From SG8-40 sp963792855 (GTDB lineage: Bacteria; Pseudomonadota; Gammaproteobacteria; Burkholderiales; Eutrophovitaceae): DNA of 64,000 nt. The notes below the pieces were generated by a model. It worked only from the letters and a program-made list of their open reading frames with translations, searched no databases and was not told the origin of the DNA. Position 1 is the first letter of the stretch. The number at the start of each line of letters is the position of its first letter. Location: the NCBI GenBank assembly GCA_963792855.1, contig CAWBXZ010000018.1:450652-514651 (forward strand), written 5' to 3'. The translations under genes were made by a program, and so were the position numbers. Shown here in pieces: positions 1-7,991 of the stretch.

Positions 1-2211
1 GCGTCGGGTGTGTACGCGGAAGAGCCGATTTCCGAGTTGGAGACCGCAACGGTCGAAGTGATTGGAACGACGCCGCTGCCAGGGCTGGGAACACCAGTCG
101 CTCAGGTTCCCGCAAACGTCCAGGTGAAGACGGGCAAGGAAATCGAGACCCAGAAGTCCATGAACGTCGGTGAGTTTCTCGAAGACAATCTCACTTCGGT
201 GACGGTCAATAACGGACAGAACAATCCGTTCCAGCCCGACGTCAGCTTTCGCGGCCTGACGGCTTCGCCCCTGCTGGGAACGCCACAAGGTTTGTCCGTG
301 TTCATGGATGGCGTTCGTATCAACGAGCCTTTCGGTGACGCGGTGAACTGGGATCTCATCCCGCAAAACGCAGTTTCCACCATCAATCTGATCCCGGGGT
401 CGAATCCGGTGTTCGGTCTCAATACGCTTGGCGGTGCTCTCTCGATCAATACCAAATCCGGATTTCAGTATCCGGGTGGCTCAGTTACTGCACTAGGCGG
501 CTCCTGGGGACGCAAGGAACTGTTGGCCGAATACGGTGGCCATGGCGACAAGAATGACTGGTATGTCGCCGGCACGCTGTTCGACGAGGACGGTTGGCGA
601 GACTACTCGCCGAGTGAAGTACGTCAGTTGTTCGGCAAGTTTGGCCGTGAAGACGCCGAGACAGACTTCGATGTGAGCGTCATGGTCGCGGACAATGATT
701 TGCAGGGCACGCAGGCGCTGCCGGTTTCGTTTCTCGACAACCGCAAGCAAGCCTACACCTGGCCCGACCAGAACCAGAACAAGCTGTTATTCGTCAACGG
801 CAAGGGCAGCCACTTCATCAGTGATACGCGCTTTGTCGCGGGCAATGTGTACTTGCGGGAATACGAAAACACCAATTTCAGCAGTAATGTGAATGATGAC
901 TACGACGGTGCGTCGAATAACAGTTGCGATGGCACGGACCCCGATGCCCCCTGTACCGGCATTAATGACCGCAGTACCACCGAGACGACCGGCTATGGTG
1001 CGACGCTGCAGATGACCTTGCTCGATGATTTGGCCGGCAAAGGTAACTCGCTGACCTTTGGCGCCAGTGCCGACCTTGGCGACACGCGATTCCAGCAGCA
1101 GGAGCAGAATGCACTGTTTACGGCCGAGCGTGGCACTGTTGCGGTGGATGCATTCGAGCTGGAAACCGATGTCGATGCAACCAATGCGTACTATGGTCTG
1201 TACGTCACCGACACGATGGAGCTCACCGATATCGTTACGCTGACGCTGGCGGGACGTTACAACTACGCCAAGATAGAGATCGAAGACCGGACCGGACTGG
1301 AGCCGCAGTTGAATGGCAGCCATACGTTCAACCGTTTCAACCCTGCAATTGGTATCAACGTCAACCCGTCACCGGCCCTGACCACTTACGCGTCGTACAG
1401 TGAAGGCATGCGCGCACCGACACCCGTAGAGCTCACCTGTGCCGACCCGAATGCGCCGTGTCGCCTGCCCAATAATTTCCTGGCCGATCCGCCATTGGAA
1501 AAGGTGGTTTCCAAAACCATTGAAGCGGGGGCGCGGGGCAAGTTCCGGGAGGCATTTGGCTGGAGTGCCGCGATTTACAACATCGATCTCGATGACGACA
1601 TCCAGTTTATCAGTGCCGGTGGCGCGGCGATCAATGCCGGCTATTTCGACAACATCGGCAAGACGCGTCGGCGTGGTCTTGAGCTTGGTGGCTCCTATAC
1701 AGCGGGCAATCTGACGCTGCTCGCCAACTATGCCTATGTCAGCGCCACTTATGAAACGGCCTTCACCATCAACAGCCCGAACAACTCGACGGCGGACGTT
1801 AATGGCGACATACAGGTGACTCCGGGCGACAATATCCCGGGGATCCCGGAACATGCATTCAAGTTGCGCGCTGACTATGCGTTCCTCGAGAAGTGGTCGG
1901 CAGGAGCGACGTTCAACTATTTCAGCGACCAGTATTCGCGCGGTGACGAGAACAATCAGGACGCCAGCGGCAAGATCGACGGCTATGGGTTGGTCAATCT
2001 CGACGCGCGTTACCAGGCAACCCGTGCGCTGCGGGTCTTTGTCAAGGTCGACAACGTGTTTGACGAGGAATACGAGACACTTGGCGTGCTCGGTGAGAAT
2101 TTCTTCGTCAACGGGGCGTTCGATGCCGGCAATGTCCAGGCCGAACAATTCCGGTCGGTGGGTTCGCCGCGCGCGGCATGGCTTGGCGTGACGTATTCCT
2201 TCGGAGGATGA
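1..2211 (+). CDS. TonB-dependent outer-membrane receptor, 5'-partial
   Basis: The reading frame is already open at base 1, so the start codon and most of the signal peptide lie upstream; the visible ASGVYA then EEP looks like a signal-peptidase site. A TonB-box-like stretch (ETATVEVIG) is followed by a plug domain (about residues 35-150, with SFRGL, FMDGVRINE and LGGALSI motifs) and a long beta-barrel of alternating aromatic strands. The barrel ends in WLGVTYSFGG. Family knowledge: such proteins import scarce ligands (siderophores, vitamins, glycans) with energy from TonB-ExbBD. No ligand can be assigned. A NarL-type two-component pair follows on the same strand after a 220 bp gap and could be functionally linked; that is inference. 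Confidence 0.93.
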   Translation, partial: ASGVYAEEPISELETATVEVIGTTPLPGLGTPVAQVPANVQVKTGKEIETQKSMNVGEFLEDNLTSVTVNNGQNNPFQPDVSFRGLTASPLLGTPQGLSVFMDGVRINEPFGDAVNWDLIPQNAVSTINLIPGSNPVFGLNTLGGALSINTKSGFQYPGGSVTALGGSWGRKELLAEYGGHGDKNDWYVAGTLFDEDGWRDYSPSEVRQLFGKFGREDAETDFDVSVMVADNDLQGTQALPVSFLDNRKQAYTWPDQNQNKLLFVNGKGSHFISDTRFVAGNVYLREYENTNFSSNVNDDYDGASNNSCDGTDPDAPCTGINDRSTTETTGYGATLQMTLLDDLAGKGNSLTFGASADLGDTRFQQQEQNALFTAERGTVAVDAFELETDVDATNAYYGLYVTDTMELTDIVTLTLAGRYNYAKIEIEDRTGLEPQLNGSHTFNRFNPAIGINVNPSPALTTYASYSEGMRAPTPVELTCADPNAPCRLPNNFLADPPLEKVVSKTIEAGARGKFREAFGWSAAIYNIDLDDDIQFISAGGAAINAGYFDNIGKTRRRGLELGGSYTAGNLTLLANYAYVSATYETAFTINSPNNSTADVNGDIQVTPGDNIPGIPEHAFKLRADYAFLEKWSAGATFNYFSDQYSRGDENNQDASGKIDGYGLVNLDARYQATRALRVFVKVDNVFDEEYETLGVLGENFFVNGAFDAGNVQAEQFRSVGSPRAAWLGVTYSFGG

Positions 2212-2434
2212 TCGGCCGCCGATTCCATGTTTCGGGTTGTGCAAAAGGTTGAAACGGACATCGCGTCGCCGCAATTGGTTGTTTTGGTGAACGGCCGGTA
2301 GGCACACTGGCCGGACACCCACGCATCTGCTCGTAACGGCACCTTTGCCGTGAACGGGCAGGTATCATTTCACCCATTGTCTTTTGGCTAATGGATGTGC
2401 ACCCGCTTTTTGCCCAGGGTGCAGGAGTCGAGCG

Positions 2435-3442
2435 ATGCAACCAGTGACCGGTGAAATGGACATCCCGCAGCCCGATTCCGTCAGACCGTCGGCCCGCCGT
2501 GATCTGATGATCGTCGCCGCGGTTACGGCCGCCACCTTTGTCGTTTCCAGTCTGTTGGAGCTTAACGAACGGCTGATCGCGTTGACGCGCCCGCTCGAGG
2601 CCTATCAGATCGATGAACTGCCGACCACGTTCGTCGCCATGATCGCAGCACTCGCCTGGTTTTCGTGGCGGCGTTCGCGGCAGACGGTCGAGCAGGCCAA
2701 TCTGCGCCTGTCCGCGCAACGGCAGCTTGCGGAAGCGCTTGGTGAGAATCGGCGGCTGTCGCAGCGCTATCTGCAGTTGCAGGAGGAGGAACGGCGTTTT
2801 CTTGCCCGTGAACTGCATGACGAGCTCGGTCAGAGCCTGAACGCCATCAAGGTGGATGCGGTTAACATTCGTGACGCGGCCTCCGGTTCGCCCGATGTTA
2901 GCCGCAGCGCCGAGGCCATTATCGACGTGTCGAGCAAGGTGTACGATGTGGTTCGCACCCTGTTGCGCCAACTGCGTCCGGTGGCGCTGGATGAACTTGG
3001 ACTGGCCACTGCGGTGCAGTATTTCGTCGAGGAGTGGCAGCGGCGGCACCGCGGCGTGAACTGTTCCTTGTCGATAGAGGGTGAACTGGACGGCTTGAAC
3101 GAGGACATCAACATCAGTGCGTATCGTTTCGTCCAGGAGTGCCTGACCAACGTAGCCCGGCACGCAGGCGCCGAACATGTGAACGTCCTTTTGCGTGCTG
3201 AACGGGGCGACGGTACAAGAAACCTGGAAATCATCGTGGAAGATGACGGGCGTGGCGTCGATGCGAACGGGCCGCGAACCGGACTCGGCTTGATCGGTTT
3301 GCGCGAGCGCGTCGAAGCACTCGGCGGCACGTTCGGGATTCACGCCGCCGGAGAATCTCGTGGCGCGGGCACTTTGCCAGCAGGCACGCGGGTCTCGGCC
3401 ACGATTCCGCTGCGCGGCGGTTTGTTGCGGAAACCGGTATGA
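2435..3442 (+). CDS. Sensor histidine kinase, NarX/UhpB type (HisKA_3 + HATPase)
   Basis: 335 residues from the ATG at 2435, chosen over an upstream TTG (2384) because AGGAG lies seven bases before it. Two hydrophobic segments (about 24-42 and 65-78) anchor a short sensor with almost no periplasmic loop. A coiled coil (about 85-118) leads to the phosphoacceptor motif RELHDELGQ (His128). The ATPase part has the N-box (QECLTNVARHA) and G-box (EDDGRGV, GLGLIGLRERVEALGG). The stop overlaps the ATG of the response regulator by four bases, so the two are co-translated. With so little outside the membrane, the signal is probably membrane-borne or cytoplasmic; the target genes are unknown. Confidence 0.93.
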   Translation: MQPVTGEMDIPQPDSVRPSARRDLMIVAAVTAATFVVSSLLELNERLIALTRPLEAYQIDELPTTFVAMIAALAWFSWRRSRQTVEQANLRLSAQRQLAEALGENRRLSQRYLQLQEEERRFLARELHDELGQSLNAIKVDAVNIRDAASGSPDVSRSAEAIIDVSSKVYDVVRTLLRQLRPVALDELGLATAVQYFVEEWQRRHRGVNCSLSIEGELDGLNEDINISAYRFVQECLTNVARHAGAEHVNVLLRAERGDGTRNLEIIVEDDGRGVDANGPRTGLGLIGLRERVEALGGTFGIHAAGESRGAGTLPAGTRVSATIPLRGGLLRKPV

Positions 3443-4128
3443 ATGTGGCGCGGCAGAGTGGAGAAAAACTTCGCGTCGTGCTCGTCGACGACCATGCGGT
3501 TGTTCGCGAAGGTTACCGGCGCCTGCTCGAACGTACCGGGGATATTGTCGTCGTCGCCGAAGCCGCCAACGGTGACGATGCCTACCGGCTGATCTGTGAG
3601 CATCAGCCCGATGTCGCGGTGCTGGACATCAGTTTGCCGGGACTGGGCGGCATCGAGGTCACCCGCCGCGTGGTTGCGCGCCTGCCGGAGCAGAAGATCC
3701 TGATTTTCAGCATGCACGAAGACACCGTGTTTTCGTCCCGCGCCTTGCAGGCCGGCGCACGCGGCTATGTCACCAAGTCCGCGGCACCCGACGTGCTGAT
3801 CGAGGCGGTACGGCTGGTGGCGGCAGGCAAGCTCTATATCAGCCAGGAAATGGCGCAGGAGCTTGCGATACAGATGATTCCCGGACGCGAAACGCCAATC
3901 GACGCGTTGTCAGCGCGTGAATTCGAAGTGTTCCGTTTGCTGGTCGCCGGCCACACCCTGCAGGAGATCTCCGAAATCATGCACCTGTCGTACAAGACCG
4001 TGGCCAACTATCAATCCAGCATCCGGCAGAAACTGGACGTCAGCAACACGGCGCAGGTGGTGCGTATCGCGCTCAATCACGGCATGATCGCCAGCGCGCC
4101 TGAATCCTCCGGCGACGCGACCGGTTAG
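3439..4128 (+). CDS. Response regulator, NarL/FixJ family
   Basis: 229 residues. The receiver domain has the acidic pair DD (17-18), phosphoacceptor Asp63 in VLDISLPGLGG, and Lys in YVTKSA. A LuxR-type helix-turn-helix occupies about 158-212 (LSAREFEVFRLLVAG, then SYKTVANYQSSIRQKL). It is translationally coupled to the kinase by an ATGA overlap, so it is the cognate partner. The TAG stop codon is also the first three bases of a long inverted-repeat element, so the repeat sits exactly at the end of the coding sequence. Confidence 0.95.
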   Translation: MNVARQSGEKLRVVLVDDHAVVREGYRRLLERTGDIVVVAEAANGDDAYRLICEHQPDVAVLDISLPGLGGIEVTRRVVARLPEQKILIFSMHEDTVFSSRALQAGARGYVTKSAAPDVLIEAVRLVAAGKLYISQEMAQELAIQMIPGRETPIDALSAREFEVFRLLVAGHTLQEISEIMHLSYKTVANYQSSIRQKLDVSNTAQVVRIALNHGMIASAPESSGDATG

Positions 4129-4302
4129 GGCCTGTTAGCACAGTTTTGGTCGACGCGCCGGTGGCCCTTCGGGTTGCCCCCAGGATGGGGCCATGCCGTG
4201 TTGCTCGTCGCTTATCTGGAATAACCAAACTGCGCTCCTCGCGCCTTGCCTGGCCCCATCCTGGGGAGCAACGCGTCGATCACAGTTGTGCTAACAGGCC
4301 CT
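4126..4302. repeat. 177 bp nested inverted-repeat (MITE-like) element, long copy
   Basis: Terminal inverted repeats of 31 bases (4127-4157 and 4272-4302) begin AGGGCCTGTTAGCACA and end TCGACGCG, with about four mismatches clustered in the middle. A second inverted pair lies inside (about 4173-4197 and 4246-4270, core CCCCAGGATGGGGCCA). No ORF with transposase features fits inside. A shortened copy of the same ends lies at 12503-12561. The TAG of the response regulator is the outer edge of the element. It is probably a non-autonomous mobile or REP-like unit that also folds as a hairpin in RNA. Confidence 0.8.
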
Positions 4303-4432
4303 CGATCGGTTCGGGAAAAATTCCCGGCAGTGGAGGGACGAAATCCCCTGACGCTGAAGTCAGCCAGCGCAGTAAACTGGGCACCATCGTGATTTGCGAC
4401 AGGACAAAAGACTCTCCCGAGTTGATTGGTTG
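4303..4432 (+). other. Non-coding stretch before a strong terminator, possible small RNA
   Basis: No convincing ORF is seen. The stretch contains two short hairpins (GGGAA-AAA-TTCCC near 4318 and GGGACGAAATCCC near 4338) and runs directly into an intrinsic terminator. It could be the 3' untranslated region of the two-component operon or an independent small RNA. I match it to no known riboswitch or sRNA family. Confidence 0.3.
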
Positions 4433-4459
4433 CGGCCGGCATTTGCCGGCCGTTTTTTT
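4433..4459 (+). terminator. Intrinsic terminator
   Basis: Perfect 8 bp GC stem (CGGCCGGC/GCCGGCCG) with an ATTT loop, followed by seven T residues on the plus strand. It ends whatever transcript crosses 4303-4432. Confidence 0.88.
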
Positions 4460-4558
4460 GTTGGCCGGTGCGCGAACGGGGCGGCGTGCAGCCTCCCGTC
4501 AGGGACGTGGCGGCCAGGGCGGTGCGACCGTTATACTTGGGTCCATGCTGTTGGCTGT

Positions 4559-4606
4559 TTTGAATCCCTGCGCCTGCGCAGATTTGAATCCTTGCGCCTG
4601 CGCAAA
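4559..4606 (+). repeat. Two tandem 24 bp direct repeats
   Basis: Units 4559-4582 and 4583-4606 share TTTGAATCC and TGCGCCTGCGCA and differ at two positions. They lie just upstream of the small gene at 4633, where a promoter or operator would be expected. A regulatory role is possible but unproven. Confidence 0.75.
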
Positions 4607-4632
4607 TCAGGCCGCACCGGCACACGCTTGTC

Positions 4633-4929
4633 ATGACGCTCGATGACTACATTGCTTCCTTGAAGAACGAAAGACCTTCTCCGGAGTTGCCGGCACCGCT
4701 GCAGGCCCTTTGGCACGAAGCGCGCGGTGATTGGGCGTCTGCGCACAGGATTGTGCAAGGTGAGGACACCGCCGAGGCGGCGTGGGTGCATGCCTATCTG
4801 CACCGCAAGGAAGGCGATGCCGCGAATGCTGCCTACTGGTACCGTCGGTCAAAGCGTCCGGTGTCGACCGAGGCACTTGAGAATGAGTGGCGCAGCATCG
4901 TCACCGACCTGATCGACTCCGGGCCCTAG
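4633..4929 (+). CDS. Small conserved hypothetical protein (98 aa)
   Basis: Begins MTLDDYIASLKNERPSPELP. It is acidic and helical, with no signal peptide or membrane segment, and alternates Trp/Ala-rich segments (ALWHEARGDWASAHRIVQ, AAWVHAYLHRKEGDAANAAYWYRR) like one or two TPR-like helical hairpins. The pattern resembles a family of unannotated small cytoplasmic proteins in gammaproteobacteria. No clear ribosome-binding site precedes the ATG. It stands alone between the tandem repeat and a convergent GH15 gene. I assign no function. Confidence 0.7.
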   Translation: MTLDDYIASLKNERPSPELPAPLQALWHEARGDWASAHRIVQGEDTAEAAWVHAYLHRKEGDAANAAYWYRRSKRPVSTEALENEWRSIVTDLIDSGP

Positions 4930-4956
4930 ATAACCACCGCGACCGGGAAATTCAAA

Positions 4957-5030
4957 ATCTCACCACGAAGTCGCGAAGAGTTTGTTGCGCTCTTGCACGT
5001 CATGGTGTTCTTCGTGTCTTTGTGGTGAGC
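4957..5030. repeat. Imperfect inverted repeat (CACCACGAAG type)
   Basis: TCACCACGAAGTCGCGAAG (about 4959-4977) is matched in inverted form at about 5010-5028 (CTTCGTGTCTTTGTGGTGA). It forms a roughly 20 bp stem with a 30-base loop between two convergent genes. It resembles dispersed palindromic intergenic repeats common in proteobacteria and may act as a bidirectional terminator. Confidence 0.65.
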
Positions 5031-5062
5031 TTGTGAGATTTTGCCGTCGACGGACATCTCCG

Positions 5063-6847
5063 TCAGAATGCCTCTTCCCACGACTTCGACAACTTCATTG
5101 CCGAGTGGATCAGCCCGACCATTGAATAGGTCTGCGGGAAATTGCCCCACAACTCACCGGTTGCCGGATCGATGTCTTCCGACAGCAAGCCCATCGGATT
5201 GCGCACCGCGAGCATGTTTTCGAACAATTCGCGCGCTTCGCGCTTGCGCCCCAGCAAGGCCAGCGCGTCGATGTACCAGAAGGTGCACGCGTTGAATGCG
5301 ACCTCCGGTTTCCCGAAATCGTCCTCGCCGGAGTAGCGGGCGATGTATTTGCCATGCAGCAGTTCTTTCTCGATGCGCGCCACTGTGCCCGCGAACCGCG
5401 GATCGTTTCCTTCGATCAGTCCGAGAGAGGGCAGCAAAAGCAGCACCGCGTCCACAGAGTTGCCGCCGAAGGTGGCCGTAAAACTGTTCATTTCCGCGTT
5501 CCAGGCTCTTTGCAGTATTTCTTCGCGAATGTTCTTTGCGGTGTGAGACCATTCCGCCGCGCGTTCATTGTGTCCGATGCGTGCCGCAATTTTTGCCAAC
5601 CGGTCGCAGGCCGCCCAGCACATTACGCTGGAGTAGGTATGCACCTCCTTGCGTTGGCGCAGTTCCCACAGGCCGGCATCGGGCTCGTTCCACGATTGTG
5701 CGGCGCGCCGCCCGAGGACTTCGAGGCGGCGAAACAGCGTTTCATCACCGCGGCGCGACAGGCGCGTATCAAAGAATATCTGGGCACAGGCAAGTATCAC
5801 CGAACCGTAGCCGTCGTTCTGTACCTGCCGGTAGGCATCGTTGCCGATGCGTACCGGCCCCATGCCGCGATAGCCTGCAAGCGCATCGACCGTTGATTCG
5901 TGCAGTTGCTGTTTCTGTGTGATGCCGAACACGGGCTGGAGGTAACCGTCCTTTGATGCGGCCGCAATGTTCATGATGTAGTTGAGGTAACCCTCCATGG
6001 TCTTGGTGGCGCCCAGTGCATTGAGTGCGTGCACCACGAAGTAGGAGTCGCGCAGCCAGCAAAACCGGTAATCCCAGTTGCGCCCGCTATTCGGAGCCTC
6101 GGGGATCGACGTCGTCGGCGCGGCGATCACTGCGCCGGTTTCTTCAAAGTGCGACAGCTTTAGCGTTATGGCCGCGCGAATGACATCCTCCTGCCATTCG
6201 AAGGGCAATGACAGGTAACGGCTCCATTCCACCCAATACTGTTCGGTTTGCTGAAAATACTCGCGAAACGCCTCTTCCACAGGCAACGTGAGTGTTTCAT
6301 CCGGTCCGAGAAAGAACGTGAGCGGTGTATCGAGAATGAACGGTGTTTCTTCCAGGATGTAGTTCACCGATGCGTCGGTGGTGAGACGCAGCGTCAGGTC
6401 GGACATCACGTAGCGAATGTGATTTGAGCCAGATGTGATTTCCGGCGGTTGGTTGCTGTAGCCCGGGGTCGGCCGCACGCGCATTCTGATTTGCGGTGTT
6501 CCCGACAGCCGCGTGACCCGGCGCATCAGGGCCGCAGGGCGGAATACCCGACCGTACTGCTTGAAGCGCGGAGCGAAGTCGGTGATCAGGATGGACGAGC
6601 CATTCGCATCGCGGAGCACCGTTTCGACGATTGCGGTATTGGGACGGTAGCTTTGGCTGGATTCAACCACGTCCAGCAAATCAACGGCAAATACGCCCTG
6701 CGCGTCTTTGCTGGAATTGTTCAGCAGCGATGAGAACCGCGGTTCGCTGTCGAATCGCGGAAGGCAGCACCAGACGATACGCGCATGCGAATCGACGAGG
6801 GCGCTGAAACTGCAGTTGCCGATGACGGCGAGATTGAGGTTGCTCAC
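5063..6847 (-). CDS. Glycoside hydrolase family 15 (glucoamylase/trehalase-like)
   Basis: 594 residues, full length for the family. An N-terminal beta-sandwich opens with IGNCSFSALVDSHARIVWCCLPRFDSEP. The (alpha/alpha)6 catalytic barrel carries the GH15 hallmark NWDYRFCWLRDS and, near the C-terminus, LLSEDIDPATGELWGNFPQ with the expected catalytic acids. There is no signal peptide, so it acts in the cytoplasm. Family members hydrolyse alpha-glucosidic bonds, and several bacterial ones are trehalases. Here it lies 20 bp downstream of otsB on the same strand, so trehalose turnover is the likeliest role. Confidence 0.92.
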   Translation of the reverse strand: MSNLNLAVIGNCSFSALVDSHARIVWCCLPRFDSEPRFSSLLNNSSKDAQGVFAVDLLDVVESSQSYRPNTAIVETVLRDANGSSILITDFAPRFKQYGRVFRPAALMRRVTRLSGTPQIRMRVRPTPGYSNQPPEITSGSNHIRYVMSDLTLRLTTDASVNYILEETPFILDTPLTFFLGPDETLTLPVEEAFREYFQQTEQYWVEWSRYLSLPFEWQEDVIRAAITLKLSHFEETGAVIAAPTTSIPEAPNSGRNWDYRFCWLRDSYFVVHALNALGATKTMEGYLNYIMNIAAASKDGYLQPVFGITQKQQLHESTVDALAGYRGMGPVRIGNDAYRQVQNDGYGSVILACAQIFFDTRLSRRGDETLFRRLEVLGRRAAQSWNEPDAGLWELRQRKEVHTYSSVMCWAACDRLAKIAARIGHNERAAEWSHTAKNIREEILQRAWNAEMNSFTATFGGNSVDAVLLLLPSLGLIEGNDPRFAGTVARIEKELLHGKYIARYSGEDDFGKPEVAFNACTFWYIDALALLGRKREARELFENMLAVRNPMGLLSEDIDPATGELWGNFPQTYSMVGLIHSAMKLSKSWEEAF

Positions 6848-6867
6848 TGACGCTATCCTGTAAACGA

Positions 6868-7689
6868 TTATTTGATTCGAGTTTTGTCCAACAAGGCCGG
6901 CCAGTCCGTCAGCCAGGAAATGACTTCGTCAACCCCTGCCAGAGTGTGGCGTGCCGCCGTGGATTCACCGACGCCCACGCGAACACTGTGCCCGCCCAGT
7001 TCATTCACGTAGGCAAAGCCGTCTTCGTCGGTGGTGTCATCGCCCACGAAGACGGGAACACGGCCCTTGAACGGGACCTCGGCCATGAAATCACGGATCG
7101 CCGATCCCTTGTCGGCTTGCCATGGCTTGATTTCGCAGACCATCTTGCCGTGCATGACGTGCAGGTCCGCCGCGTATGGGCGCGCGAGTTCTTCTACCCG
7201 GTCTTTGATCTCTTCGGCCATATCCGGCGCCAGCCGGTAATGAACTGCCAGTGCGTGCCCCTTGTCTTCGAGGATCACTTTCGTGCTCGAACCCGCCAGT
7301 TTCAACAAGGGCGGCCGCAGCGCATCGAGCGCCTCCGGCGCTGGAATACGGTGAACGGCACCGCTTGCATCGCGCCGTTCCAGCCCGTGCAGACCCGCCG
7401 TTGGCAGCCGGTGTGGCGCAAACAGCGCGTCCAGGTTATCGATGCGGCGGCCGCTGACCAGCGCAACCGCGCCGTCAAGCCGGGACGATATCGCCTCCAG
7501 CAAGTCGAGCAGCGCTCCGCTTGCCGAAACGCTATCCGGGGTATCCCGCAGATGCAGGATGGTCCCGTCAACATCGAGAAACAACGCCCAATCAGGTGAG
7601 GGTTGCAGTGACCGCGCCGAATTCGGAAGCATGTTGCGTTTGGAGGTGGTGCCGGATGAAGAAGGCATGAACGCGTAACTGTATCGCAT
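6868..7689 (-). CDS. otsB: Trehalose-6-phosphate phosphatase
   Basis: HAD-superfamily phosphatase with all three motifs: FLDVDGTI (nucleophile Asp), KGSAIRDFM, and GDDTTDEDGF. It removes phosphate from trehalose 6-phosphate to give trehalose. The ATG at 7689 (MRYSYAFMPSS) is favoured because AGGCAAGCAG lies before it. ATGs at 7668 and 7632 and a GTG at 7758 are alternatives, and the real start is uncertain. It heads a two-gene unit with the GH15 hydrolase and is divergent from otsA, so synthesis and turnover are encoded back to back. Confidence 0.93.
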   Translation of the reverse strand: MRYSYAFMPSSSGTTSKRNMLPNSARSLQPSPDWALFLDVDGTILHLRDTPDSVSASGALLDLLEAISSRLDGAVALVSGRRIDNLDALFAPHRLPTAGLHGLERRDASGAVHRIPAPEALDALRPPLLKLAGSSTKVILEDKGHALAVHYRLAPDMAEEIKDRVEELARPYAADLHVMHGKMVCEIKPWQADKGSAIRDFMAEVPFKGRVPVFVGDDTTDEDGFAYVNELGGHSVRVGVGESTAARHTLAGVDEVISWLTDWPALLDKTRIK

Positions 7690-7991
7690 CTGCTTGCCTG
7701 CCTGTAAACCCCCGGCATGCATGCCGGCGATTTTTGTCCGCGTTGCGTCGGGGGCCACCCGGGTGTGCGGTGAGCAGGCGACCTTGCTGCGAGGACAATT
7801 CTGATGTGAGCGCAGGCAGCGCAGCCGGTTGTGATGCGTCGTTTCGCCACCAGGCGCTTCATTCGGCGCGTATGGCGTGTATATTGACAGCAGCGGGCAA
7901 CAGACTTGTCGCTGCGAACCGATCTCTTGCCGGTAAACGTTGTCGGCGTGCGCAATGTATTGATGAGACCGGTAAGGGTTTGGCTGGATCG
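7690..7991. other. Divergent intergenic region between otsB and otsA
   Basis: Holds the promoters of both trehalose genes. A TTGACA hexamer (7884-7889) faces otsA, but no good -10 box sits at the right distance. No ORF is convincing. otsA can be read open upstream to 7734, but that extension has no family counterpart. Confidence 0.5.

Noticed and set aside
2108..3343. 411-residue minus-strand ORF
   Set aside because: Opposite the histidine kinase, whose motifs are all present on the plus strand.
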